In this document: one piece after another, positions 12,401 through 24,400 of the stretch
Numbering within the stretch: position 1 is the first letter of the stretch
Layout of the letters: each line of letters begins with the position of its first letter
Assembly: GCA_038373865.1 (NCBI GenBank)
Contig: JAXGGA010002190.1
Location: 62,001-126,000, forward strand
Length of the DNA: 64,000 bases
Origin: Uloborus plumipes
Lineage: Eukaryota; Arthropoda; Arachnida; Araneae; Uloboridae
Direction of reading: 5' to 3'
Notes under the pieces: generated by a model
Seen by the model: only the letters and a program-made list of their open reading frames with translations
Database searches by the model: none
What the model was told of the DNA's origin: nothing
Translations under genes and position numbers: made by a program

Positions 12401-15400
12401 TTTAACCATCGAGTCGAATAACAACAAATTGTCTGCTAAAAAATGCTTGTTTTGATAGGATTTGATTGCTCTTAATGCATTTAATATTTATAAACTGTGG
12501 AGCTATGGATCCTTCTTTCTTTCTTTTTTTGTATTCGTACGACAAGTTAAACGCGCATCAGTTTAAAATTCATTTTTACTTAATAAATATGGATTTTAAT
12601 TGTTAATGATCTTGATTTTATCAACGTATCTTTCTTTTGCTTCGTTATGAAGGCTTTCACAAGACTCGGAATACATTTTACACTTAAAAAAAGGCTAAAA
12701 AAGGAACTGCGCACTCGCAATACCATGCTACACATACGGTAAGCATGGAGTTGCTTGTCCACCAGGAACGGTTGCTAGGGTCCGTTGCTATGCAGAAAGC
12801 ACGTGGCTGCTACTGCCCTATTGACACTTATAAGCTCATTTATTTAAATTTTCAGCAATTTTCAGAGCAATTTTCTCTGTGAGCATGCCATTTTGGCAAC
12901 ATTCATTTTAAATACTTCAAACATTGTTTCTGCCTTAGCCCTGGCTTAGGGGCTGTTACTTACTGCTTTATACTTCAAAAATTGTTTGCAACTTTCAAAG
13001 TTGCTTCCCTGTTAGTATACCAACTTCTGGCTTCTGGGTCTCTTTTACTTTTCCCAGGATGGCATGGAAAAAATGTCTTGTTTAAAAGGGCAAAGGAGCA
13101 GGTATTTATCATGCATACACCAAACACCATGTTCATTTCATTCATCTACACATGTTAAGTGCACATAAGAGAACACAACGGCTGCTCCTTAAGCATGCTA
13201 AAATTATCTTACCAACTGTTATTTATTTTATTTTTTTTTTAATTTCAAGTCTTTTGAAGAATCTTCCTCCCCAACATTTTATGCTGCTCTTCCCCCTTTT
13301 TTTTTCACAAAAAGATTGCGAGATTCATTTCTACTGCAATTGAATATGATGTCAAATAACTATGCGCCTTATACTAAGAGCAGGTGTTTTTGCTTTACTT
13401 CTCAACTGTATACAATGATTTTAGTTGTATTTCCTTTTTCATTCATATGCATGCCATTCCTGCACCTTCCATCGTTAAGAATCTTAAAATGAAAACAGCA
13501 GAGCAGCACTGCCATGCTAAGCACAAAAGTTGTATCTGCACTTTTTAACAAAATTGAGTTATCGCCACCAGGCAGATCTTTATGACGTATTTTACCTAAA
13601 TGCAAAATTATATGGTCATGTGAGAACGGGAAATATTTAAACAGAAATTCTAAAAAAGTTTCATCTGAATCAAATACATGATGGCGCAAAACTTTAAAGG
13701 GTTTTATCTCAGTTTGAGCTAGACTGCAGATACCACTTTAGCGCTTAGCACGGCAGAGTAGCAAGTTTTTTTTTTCTTCTTTCTTGAATTATGTTCACAA
13801 CACCCACTCCTCTGGATGTCCAGTGTTGTTGAATAGTCGACAAATAATAGATCATGAACGTCCACTTTTTTTTCTACTGCCAGTATCTAGCGCATAGTTT
13901 TTACTCATTTTTTGTTAGTTTTGAAATCAATTAGTCAAATAAGCAACGTTTTTTACTGCAGGGAGATTAAATGTTTCAATTTTCTCCATATATTAAAAGA
14001 AGTAGCGTTGAATAAATTGAAATTGATGTGGTGGATGTCCTGTGCCAAGTCCAGCAGACCCTACAGCACCTACAGTCTTGAAAATTGGTAGAAAATTACT
14101 GCAACCTGAGGTTTGCACCACGGAGCATTTTTTTTTTAAATTTTTAATGTTGTTTTTTTTTTTTCTTTTTTTAACAGTTTTTTGAGTTAAAGTTTCACAC
14201 AAATTGCCTACTAAAAGGATGAAAGATTTCTCATACCCCTTAACATTCTATGTCATTCAAAAGACCTTCATGATAAAGTTTGCTCCAAATTTTCTCAATT
14301 AATTACAAGCTCTAAACTAAAATTAAAAATTTTAAAACCCCGACTAATTGCTAGTCAACAAAACCAGAATCAAGAGGGAAAATTGAAAGCCCTTTGAAAA
14401 GCCTTAAACTATAAAACCAATTACAAGTATTTTATTTGTTTAAAAAAATAGAAACTGGCAACTGACAAACATTTTAATAAATTACAAGAGTTTGCTTTCC
14501 TTGTCTGCCAACAATGAAAACGGTTCCGATCGCGTGAATAAAGGCTAAGCTGCATTTACTAAAAAACGTTATAACTCACGTTCTATAGAAATGGAAGATC
14601 TAATTACATCGTATCAGAAGCAGAAAATTTTTCTCTTTCATTTGGTGCTATTTTTTTAAGTTCTGAAGTATGTTTTCACTGCTAAAATCCCGAAAAACCT
14701 TTCAAAGGTTTTTAATTAATATCTTCGTTAATTAATACCATCCGAAGATGCAACCTAGCTAAGAACACTCTCGATCAACTTCCCTTTCGAACAAAAAAAA
14801 AATTTCAAAACCGGTCCATCCCTTTAGGATGCAGAGTGCCACAGACAGATACACAGAGTGACAGATACGCATACACGTCAAACACATAACCCCCTTCCTT
14901 TGTGTGTCGGGGGTTAAAAACAGGAGATGTAAGGATTTCTAATTTTGCCAAAGAATTAAGCTAAACTCAATTCAAGCCCAGTAACATTTTGCTCAAATGC
15001 AACAGGTTACTGGAGATTACAAATTTGAAAATGACTTTCAAAGGTACAAAACGACAAAATTGGTATGAATTAGTTTGAACCCTGGGTGAAGGGTGCTCTT
15101 CAAACCGTTTTTTTTTTTAAAATAATTTTGTTATACATATTATTATCAAGTCCTTTTTCTCATTGGAGTGGGAATAGGACTTACGTTTTCTTCTGATTAT
15201 AGTGAGCTTTTTAATTAAATTCTATTCGCTATGGAAGAAGGAGAGGATTTTGAATTTGTTCTAATTGTAGAAAAGAACAATTGCATTTCTCTACTTGTAC
15301 ATGCAAATGGGTTTAAATAATTTTAAAACACTACTGTAATTGAATAGCAATCTTTTAACATCTGCTATTAGTTTCTGATATTGCTTTATTGACTAAACAG

Positions 15401-18400
15401 AAAAAAATACAACACTGACGATACAAAAATACAATGTTTTTCTTTTTTTTTTCAAATTTTATTCATAAAAAAGAATATTTCCCTCGTTTTGATTTTTCGA
15501 TAATGAAAATAACTTCAAAAGAATCTTGATTTGGTCATAGCCTACAATATTTCTCCCTGACATTTGATGAATATTTTAAATTCCTAAATTATTCCTTGTT
15601 TTTTTTCTAGGAATTATAACTCCATGATTTCTCAGTTGTACACCCTATGGTAGAATTATAAAAAACAATAAAATTAAACCAAACAAATGGGACTATAGCA
15701 TAAGGAGGCCAAAGTACAAATTTTAAGCCCAATGCATAAACCTTATGGTATGCATGAAATTATTGGAAAAGCTACTCAGTTAAATATTACCAAACAGGGA
15801 CAATTCTCCTAAGCACTAAGTTAATTGGAATTTCATCAAAAGGAATATCTAGCCAATTTTGAAAATAAAACAAAAGGAAACTGAAAAAAGGGGGTGGACA
15901 CAATTTGTAGAATATTTAATCAGTACTAATTTAGGGGTGGGGTAATCAATTCAAAATTTCAACAAAAATACATTTTTCTTAGCAACAAATTAAAATTTGA
16001 GTTTTTAAAAAAGACGTAATCAACAATAAGTTCTGAAATTTTAAAAGTGATTCAGAAGAGAGAAAGCACAATTTACTTTTTCAAAAGACTCGGAGAATAA
16101 TTAAGAGTAAAGCACCAAAATAAAGTAATGTAAATGTGAACTCAAAACGAAGCACTTTAAAGAGCTTTTGATAACAGTTCACTGAAATGAAGTTCCTTGA
16201 AGGACCCATAGGAGTCCCAAATTTTGCGGCCAAGACATGAAAAATACACCAGTGATGAGCAACGGAGTTTTGCTCAATGGAAATTGACAATAATCAAAGC
16301 CAAAGTGGAGATACTGCGCAGAGGGAACAAAAACCTTAGCAGTTTTAGGATGAAATGCACACTAAAATAGTAGAAGATTATCAATTGAGTAATATGCTCT
16401 TTTATTTCATATCACATGTTAGAAAATTTGAAAAATTAATCCCTTAGGTAGACTGTCAGTCAGCAATGCTTTTCTCCAAAAGTGGGGAACGGGCGAGGGA
16501 GAGGAGAGAGCACCGCGGCTAATGAGAGGTCAGTTGACCCTGGAAGTCTAGATATTAATTTATTCGGAAGGGTTCAAAGGCTACAAGATTAGTGTATGGA
16601 TTTTCTAATTTAGACTATGATTCTAGGCTTAGAATGCTTAATATGTATAGACTTGAGCAAAGGAGAATCAGAGGGGACATGATTCAGTTGTTTAAATTTA
16701 TCAAAATGAAAGATGTTACAGTATTAGATTTTTGCACAGAAAGCACAACATGTGGTCATTGTTTTAAGCTGTTTAAATCTCAGGCTAACCTGGGAATCAG
16801 GAAAATTTTCTATTTCAGCAGAGTAGTGGAAACTTGGAACAGTTTAATGGAAGAGGTGGTAAGGAGCAAGGGAGTAGATAGCTTTAAGGTCATTAATCTT
16901 CATTGGGGTTTATAATTTGACTAAGACCAGCCCAGCTGGGCCCAGAGCCTGCTGCTGCTTGTCGCATTTGTATTTGTAAGTGTTCGAGAGAAGGTAGAGG
17001 TCTCTTGCTTCCGTTGACACGGAAAGTTGCAGTTTTTTTCTCGCGGAATGCGAGAAGGGTGTTGCTGGCTCTTGCCAGGTTGAGGTTCATCAAATCATAT
17101 TATGTTCTTCATCCCATCATTATCATCCTTGTACATAGAGCTGTAAATAAAAACTTTGTGATCTGTTCGCAGCCCAATCATGCCTTGCTGTTACGACCAC
17201 ACCAACATTTAAATGGCCCCCATTCAGCCAGCTCAGACATAGACTCATAATAAAACTTTCCCACAATGATTTTCATAATGCACCTGCCCCTACATACAGG
17301 TTTAAATAGACAAATATTGGTTTTATAATTGTATGAAAATCAAAATCATTACTTTTTTAATATTAATAAAAATAGAGACGTAAAATACTTAGAATACAGA
17401 ATTATTTTTTCTACTAGAAATAAGTAAAAGTCAAAGTAAACTAAATAGTTCAGAAAATAATAAGCAGCTCAAAAAATAATATTATTATTATTATTATGAC
17501 AATAATAATAGATAAATAAATAAATTATTCATTGCATATTTTTACCTCTTTAGTCCAAGGTCCCATTTTCAATCTCAGATTAACAACTTTTTCCCACCGA
17601 TACTGACAATTTTGCTCTGTTCGATTTGGCAAAAAGCTAGCTATTCTATTCCAGTCTTCATTACCGTATTTTTTGACTAGCTCTTTAAGCTTGGTATCCT
17701 GCATGGGAAATTTTAAAAAATAAACAAATTAATACATCAATAAATAAATAAACATGTTTACAGCATTAGCACAAAACAACCTCATAAGCTAATTACAACA
17801 GAGTTCCAATTCAGGAAATAATACAAATCTCATAATCAAAACTTTCTTTTTAATGTAAATCAGTTTTTTAAAGAAATCTCAGCAAAATGAAACGTTACTT
17901 TTGGGAAACCATATTGAAATAAATTACAGCACACTCTTTCTAATTCGAAATCAAAAACTTTGAGCAATTAGTTAGTTTGAGCTAATGTTCAGTGCCATCA
18001 AATTTATTACTATCTATGACAAAATCCTCTTTTATTCGAATAAAAATGAATCTTCAAACAAATTTTCCTGAGGTATTGATTAGAACAAAAGAGCGTTTTG
18101 CACTATCAGACTTCTGAAACAAAATGTTGTATCTAGTTCCGCACTTCAAAACTATTTTTAAAAAACTATTGCATAATCCTGGTGTCTCCCCCCTCCCTTC
18201 TTCATGCAATTTAATTTTCAATGACATTTGAAATTGGGTTGAAAAAATATTTATCTAACTCAATTACTCTGATCTATACTGAGTACATTGCTAAAATCAC
18301 AGTAACAATTTAAAAAAAACATTTTTTAAATTTCCTATTTCAAGGTCATACTCATTTCCCACACAGTATATGCTAGAAACACAAAAAACTATAATACGCA

Positions 18401-21400
18401 TAGATGTATTCTTTTTATTTTTTCTCTATTATTACAACACTATGTTTTATTTTTTCATACAAGGATTGAGGTTTTCCAAATGCAAAAATAATATGAAAGA
18501 TTTTTAAAAGAAAGTAAAAACTGGAATTGAATGCAATATAAATAGTTGAATTGAAATTGTTTTGAAACATGAAGCAGATTATGAGTAAACCAGAATTCTC
18601 ACTGCAAAAACATCATGGGTTGATAAGCAGAACACAGACTTTGTAGTAGCTTCGTAAAAAAAAGCAAAATTACAAAAATATCAGGATAAAAATTAAGATG
18701 CTTTAAATATTTTTTAAAACTTGCAGTATATAAATTTATATACTGGTACATATACAATATTAATATCTATATTATCTCAAAACATCAGGATAAAAGGTAC
18801 ATCATCAGATGTTACTATCAAGTTTATCTGTGCATTAACCCTTCTACTGGAAACTTTACATATTTCTACAAAATTTCTTATTTGTAGAAATGTACAATTT
18901 TTTCATAAAAAATATAAATACATTATTCCCTTTGCTACCATGATAATTTGAAATTTTTGAATTAAATAGAGGACATGACAGTAGGAGTTTAAGACTATTT
19001 GTGATGGTGAATAATTTGTACACCCTCAGAAATTGATTTAACATAGTTTCTTGATCTAAGCAAAAGTAATTTCAATAAAAAAATATATATCGGCTGAAAC
19101 TCTTTTAGCATAGTAACTTGTCTTAAACAAAATTAATTTTTATGTAGAAATAATTTTTTAGCCAATTAAGTTGTTAAAATTTGGATGATTGGTTGATTGG
19201 CAAAATGGCCAATCACTAAGGCTCTACCGATGGCATTTTTTGGACGATGGGCCGATGCTGATTGTTGGCCGATCGTTCAAAGTTAGCCGTTTTTTTTTCC
19301 TCTTCCATCGGCCGATGGTAAAAAAAATCAAATGATTAGAAAAATAAATGTCTTATTAGAAGTTTGATGGGTCATACATTCAATTCATTCTACTTCTTTT
19401 TCAGTCAGTCAGATTTTGGGCCTAAATTTATATTTTACTACTACTCGACAAAAATTGTATGAGAGAGAGAGAAAGACGCAGTAAGTTGAAAACTCATTCG
19501 TACCATTTGTAGTCATGCAGATACTTTCTTAGCTGCAATACGATGTTCCAAATGTGCTTTTTACTTTTCCTTTTTTTTTTTTGACTAATCAATTTTAATT
19601 TCAATCATATCTAATTCAATCGTTTCTAAAAAAATGTCTTGATTTTCATTTTTAATCCGTTGAAAATAATTCAAAACAAATAACTTGTTAAATAAAAACG
19701 TTCTCTTAAATGAGCAATTTTTGTCAGACAAAAAATCGTCTGCCAAAAAAAATAAATAATTATAACAACAAATAAAACAAATGAATAAACAAAGAAAAAA
19801 ATCGTCTGCACGGATAAGAGTAGGAGTCACATTTTTTCCCAGCCTACATTTCTGCAATGTTTGCTGAGTCAGAGTTGGAGTCGAGGATTCAGAGTTGTGG
19901 TTGAAAAGTCAGAGTCATCAGTAGCAGTCAACAGGTAGAGTCAGAGTCAAAGGCACAAAAATTCTAATAGTAGGACTCAGTCTTTTTTTCCAAGCCTGTA
20001 TTTCTTCCATAGGGGCGGAGTTGGAGCAAAAGATTCGATGTCGGAGTCGGTTTTAAAAAATTAGATTCGTCAGTCGAAGTCGAAAGCTCTAAAATTATAA
20101 TAGTAGGAGTGGGTCTTTTTTTTTTTTTTTTTTTGAGCCTACATTTCTCCCATGTTTGCAGAGTCGGAGTCAGAGTCAAGGAGTCGGAAGCAGAGTCCTC
20201 ACTGCAGCTTATTCAGAAAAGTACGTTACATACATTATTTATCAAAACCTTTTTCTAACAAAGTTAGTTTGAAGGAAATCCACCTTTAAGATCAGGATCT
20301 ACATTAAACTTAAATTTCCCTGTAGGTGCAATGTTAAGCCTTTTTCTGAACGGTTCAATGTTTAACAAAAAATGGTTCAAACTAAAAAGCGAAATATGGG
20401 AATGAGGTGTCCTCGCCGAGATCTTTCAAACAGAAAAAAGTTTATTCAATTCGGACTGTTCACTTAAAAGTTATTAGGTGGGGAAAGGTTGTTTGCACGG
20501 TTCAATGTTGAACAAAAAATTGTTCAAATTGAAAACTTAAATACGGTAATGAAGTATCCTTGCCGAGATCTTTCAAACAAAAAACAGTTTGTTTAAATCG
20601 GACTGTTCACTCAAAAGTTATTAGGGGTGACAGCTTGTTTGAACGGTTCAATGTTTAACGAAAAATTGTTTAAATCGGAAATTTAAATACGGGAAAGAAG
20701 TATCCTTGATAAGATCTTTCGAACAAAAAAAAGTTTGTTCAAATCAGATTGTTCACTACAAAATTGTTCAAATCGAAAAATCAAATATGGAAATGAGCTG
20801 TACTCGCCAAGATCTTTTAACAGAAAAAAGTTTGTTCAAATCAGAATGTTCGTTCAAAAGTTATTAGCCTCCACTTCCCCCTAATAACTTTTGTATGAAC
20901 ATTCAAAACACAGACAGACCGACACACAAATTACCCATCTCAAAGCCCTACTTTCCACATTTTAATTTTTCGATTTTTTTTTAAATGTTTTTATTTCTGT
21001 TTGACTTTTTTTTGGACCTGGTGATAATTTTATTATGCATTAAACCACTTTTTATGCTTTGTTTTCTTTTTAATGGGAAATTAGGCTAAAAAGGCACCAG
21101 ATAAATCATAATACTAAGTCATAAAGCAGTAAGTAACCGCCCCTAAGCAAGGGCTAAGGCAGAAACATGCAATACACCGACAACTTGGTTATTTCGATCC
21201 ATGGACTGCAGTTTCGTGCTGATTATGCACTCTGCTTTATACCCGAGCTCTGCCTTAAAATTTACGAGTTGCACCGTACCAAGAGCGGTCGCTCACCGGT
21301 ATTCTAATTAGCAACCAGTTTTGTTGGCTCTCTTTACTCTATAAGAGGATTTTTGCCTCCAACTCGGTTACTTTCGTATTCCATGCTGATGAGTGCATAA

Positions 21401-24400
21401 TAAGCACAAAACTGCAGTCCATGGATCGAAATAACCAAGTTGGCGGTGTATTGCATACTAAGTCACAGCTTGAATTTCGCTATACTTAAAATGTATGAAC
21501 AGAAATGTTTGCATGTTTGTTACAAGCTGCGACAGTTACATAACTTATTTTATTGAAAAATAAATAACCATTAAAAAAAAAAGAGTCAGCTTGCACCTTT
21601 TTTTTTTTTTTTTTGCTACTTTTGCTCCTAGTTTGATTTTTTATTTTGCTGAATCTTGCATCAAAATGGCATTATTTTTTTTTCTTTGCTTCAGTCGTGC
21701 TAAAATTGTAATTTTCCTGCTTCAGCCTGCTCCAAGATGGTGTTTTTTTTTCCTCCAGTATGCTCAAAAATAATTATTTTTCCTCTCCAAAACAGAATTT
21801 TAGCTGCTCCGAAATTGTATCCATCGTACCCCACCCCAGATATAGTTTAAATAAAATAGACTTGAGGGGGCCACGTCGGCCTAGAGGTAGAGTACTCTCA
21901 TCGTAAGCAAGTGGTCGCGGGTTCGAATCCCGCTTTGCTCATGGATGTTATTTAATCCTTTCTGTGCCGTAAATCTGTCCTGTGTTTGTTAGGAGGCAAA
22001 GCGCATAGTACGCAGTCCTCGTGTATGTTGAAACTGATGGCTTTTGGAAAAAAAATAAACTTAAGTAATGAGTATATGATAGTAAGTTACAGACGGCCGT
22101 CGACATATTTACAATTGTAATTTTTCAAAGAAAATATCTGATAGATTATCATAGAACAGTGGAGAAAAATGCATAGGCAGGCGAACTATGCTTCTAATAG
22201 AAAGATACAGTAAAAGATATTAGGGGGGGGCGGTTAAATAATTGCAATGAAGAGGCTCGCTAGCATTTAAAATTGCAAAGGTAAAATGATACGAGTTTAA
22301 GCGAGATATCCACATAAATAAAACAAAGAATATAACTGTTTATATGTATGTGTGTACCTTATACAAATCCACAGTTTACGTCGGATCTGGACGAAATTTG
22401 GCAGGGAGATACTTGGGCATCCGGGAAGGATGATAGGGTGGTTTTTGAGCGGGTAAAAAGTACCGACCCGTTCGAATTTCGAATATAGGACTTCAAAATG
22501 GTTCTATAAAGCAAAATACTTATCGGATCTTTGCGATCTTGGTCTCATTCGAAAGAACACAAAATACCTGTTAGGTAAGTTTCCTTTCGAAGGTTTTCAA
22601 AACCACTAATCGATATCTCCACCCTGAAGAAAGATACGGGCATTTGAAAATCTGGAAATATCCATTTTGAATTGGATTTATAAATTGTCTGCACGAGAGT
22701 GAAAGAAATTAAATAGTGTGAAATAAATTATTAATGAGAAAAAGGTGTTGCCATTCTTTCTTGAACATAAACAAATAAAATTCTTGCTTTAGGCTTTTCC
22801 TGTAACGGATGGATTTAAAACTTTTTTAGCGATTGATTCAATTTTTGTGCTGCGCAAAATGTTGAATTTAATCTAATCGGGACTTTTATAGACACGCGTT
22901 ACTTGACATAAATTTTATTCTCAAGGTATACTGGGCAGAGCCGGGCCACGCAGCTAGTAGTAAATAATACACAAATAATCAGTATCGTAGTGCAAGATAG
23001 CAATAGTACATATTCAATATTATAATTCTGCATTAAACTAGTAGGTAAAATTTGAAGTAGCAGAATCCTCCCTAATAGCGAACACCTCCCAATAACGGAC
23101 AAAACTTCCGGTTCCGTTATTTGGAGGTTTTACTGTAATTCTTAAAATTTGCATCAAAGCGATCACTCGGAAAGTGTCTGCTGTGTTGTGAAAATTTCGG
23201 AATCTGCCCGATTCGGAAAATTCCAAAACCCAGAACTGTGTTAGTCCCGTTTGCTGACCGATTTCAAGCCACATGCTGAACGTACATTTAATTGTGAAGT
23301 AAAAAATAGAGAAAATAGAATTCCCTCTTTAAGAAAACTTTAAAAAAAAAAAAAAAAAAAACATTGGCCTTGCATCGGCATTTAGATATTTTTGAGGCTG
23401 ATGGGCCGATGTTTTTTCCATGTTAGCATCGCCAGCCGCTGACAATGGGCAATGGAAAAAAATTCAACCATTGGCGGCGATGCACCGGCTGAGCCTTACC
23501 GATTACTGCCATTTAATTATTGCATCACTAATTTTAACATTTCAAAGTGAAAAAAAAGGTTCCTATTTTAAAGGATTTAGGACCAATTTTTTCCCTAAGA
23601 ACAAACTGAAAACATGTTGGAACCCTGAAATTGTTTTTTTTTTTTTTTTTTTTGTAACCAACACTATAAGGGCAAAAAGCTATGGTTCAAGACAAATCAG
23701 TATAAAAAAATTTTATTAGAAAAACAGGAATACATAGACAATTACAAAATCTGATATTGGTGTTTGATAGATAATAAAACACATTTTAACAGAAAATAAA
23801 TGAAAAAACATTATTACCTCACTCATTGTCCATCGAGCCTGAATCCCTGATTTTGTTTTACTAAAAATGCTGGGTATGAATCTACTAGAGTTGTCAGTAG
23901 TCACTGCTTGTAAGCTTAAGAAAATAGAATAATAATAATAGAGCCATTGTAAGTCATTATGGTGAAAGCTAAACACAGTAAAATGCTGCAAGAACAAACT
24001 TCAATGGCAATTAAAAAGTGGCCGAACATTTACTTTATTGAAATAGCCATTTTGTTGCATTGGTTTACACTGTGAGAGGATTAAATTGTACAAACAACTA
24101 TTTTAAAAATAGAAAATGTACTGTACAAGAAATATGAAATACATAACTTTAAAACAAAAAATGAACAAAAATGAAACAAGCCATGATCAAAAATAAAAAA
24201 AACAAACAAAATATTTATATTGTTGTAGCCAAGAAACAGGAAGGGAAAAAGTCTACGAATGTAATGCTATTCTGATCAAAGATTTCCGGGGGAGAGGACC
24301 AAACCTTCTTCCCCTAACTTCATTAAAACTCGGATAAAATTACATATTTAGAAACTTCAATACCAAAAAACAACCGGTAAACAGTCCCCCAACCGAGAGG

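Larger units (their letters stand above)
19216..23498. mobile_element. putative old hAT-like element filled with nested repeats
   Basis: Starts TAAGGCTCTACCG and ends CGGCTGAGCCTTA, with similar GGCCGATG-rich subterminal DNA inverted on each side. The 8-base flanks CCAATCAC and CCGATTAC agree at six positions. The interior holds several unrelated repeats, listed separately. Confidence 0.42.

Noticed and set aside
19964..20179. 71-codon minus-strand ORF with a lysine run
   Set aside because: Product of a poly-T tract and GAGTCGG repeats.
21866..21945. tRNA gene
   Set aside because: The B box and T arm are good, but the acceptor stem does not pair and a SINE body with an A-rich tail follows.
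17698..23818. SNAPC4-type MYB protein
   Set aside because: The repeats match c-MYB R1-R3 in order and recognition helices far better than the SNAPC4 repeats, and a THAP domain is at the N-terminus.
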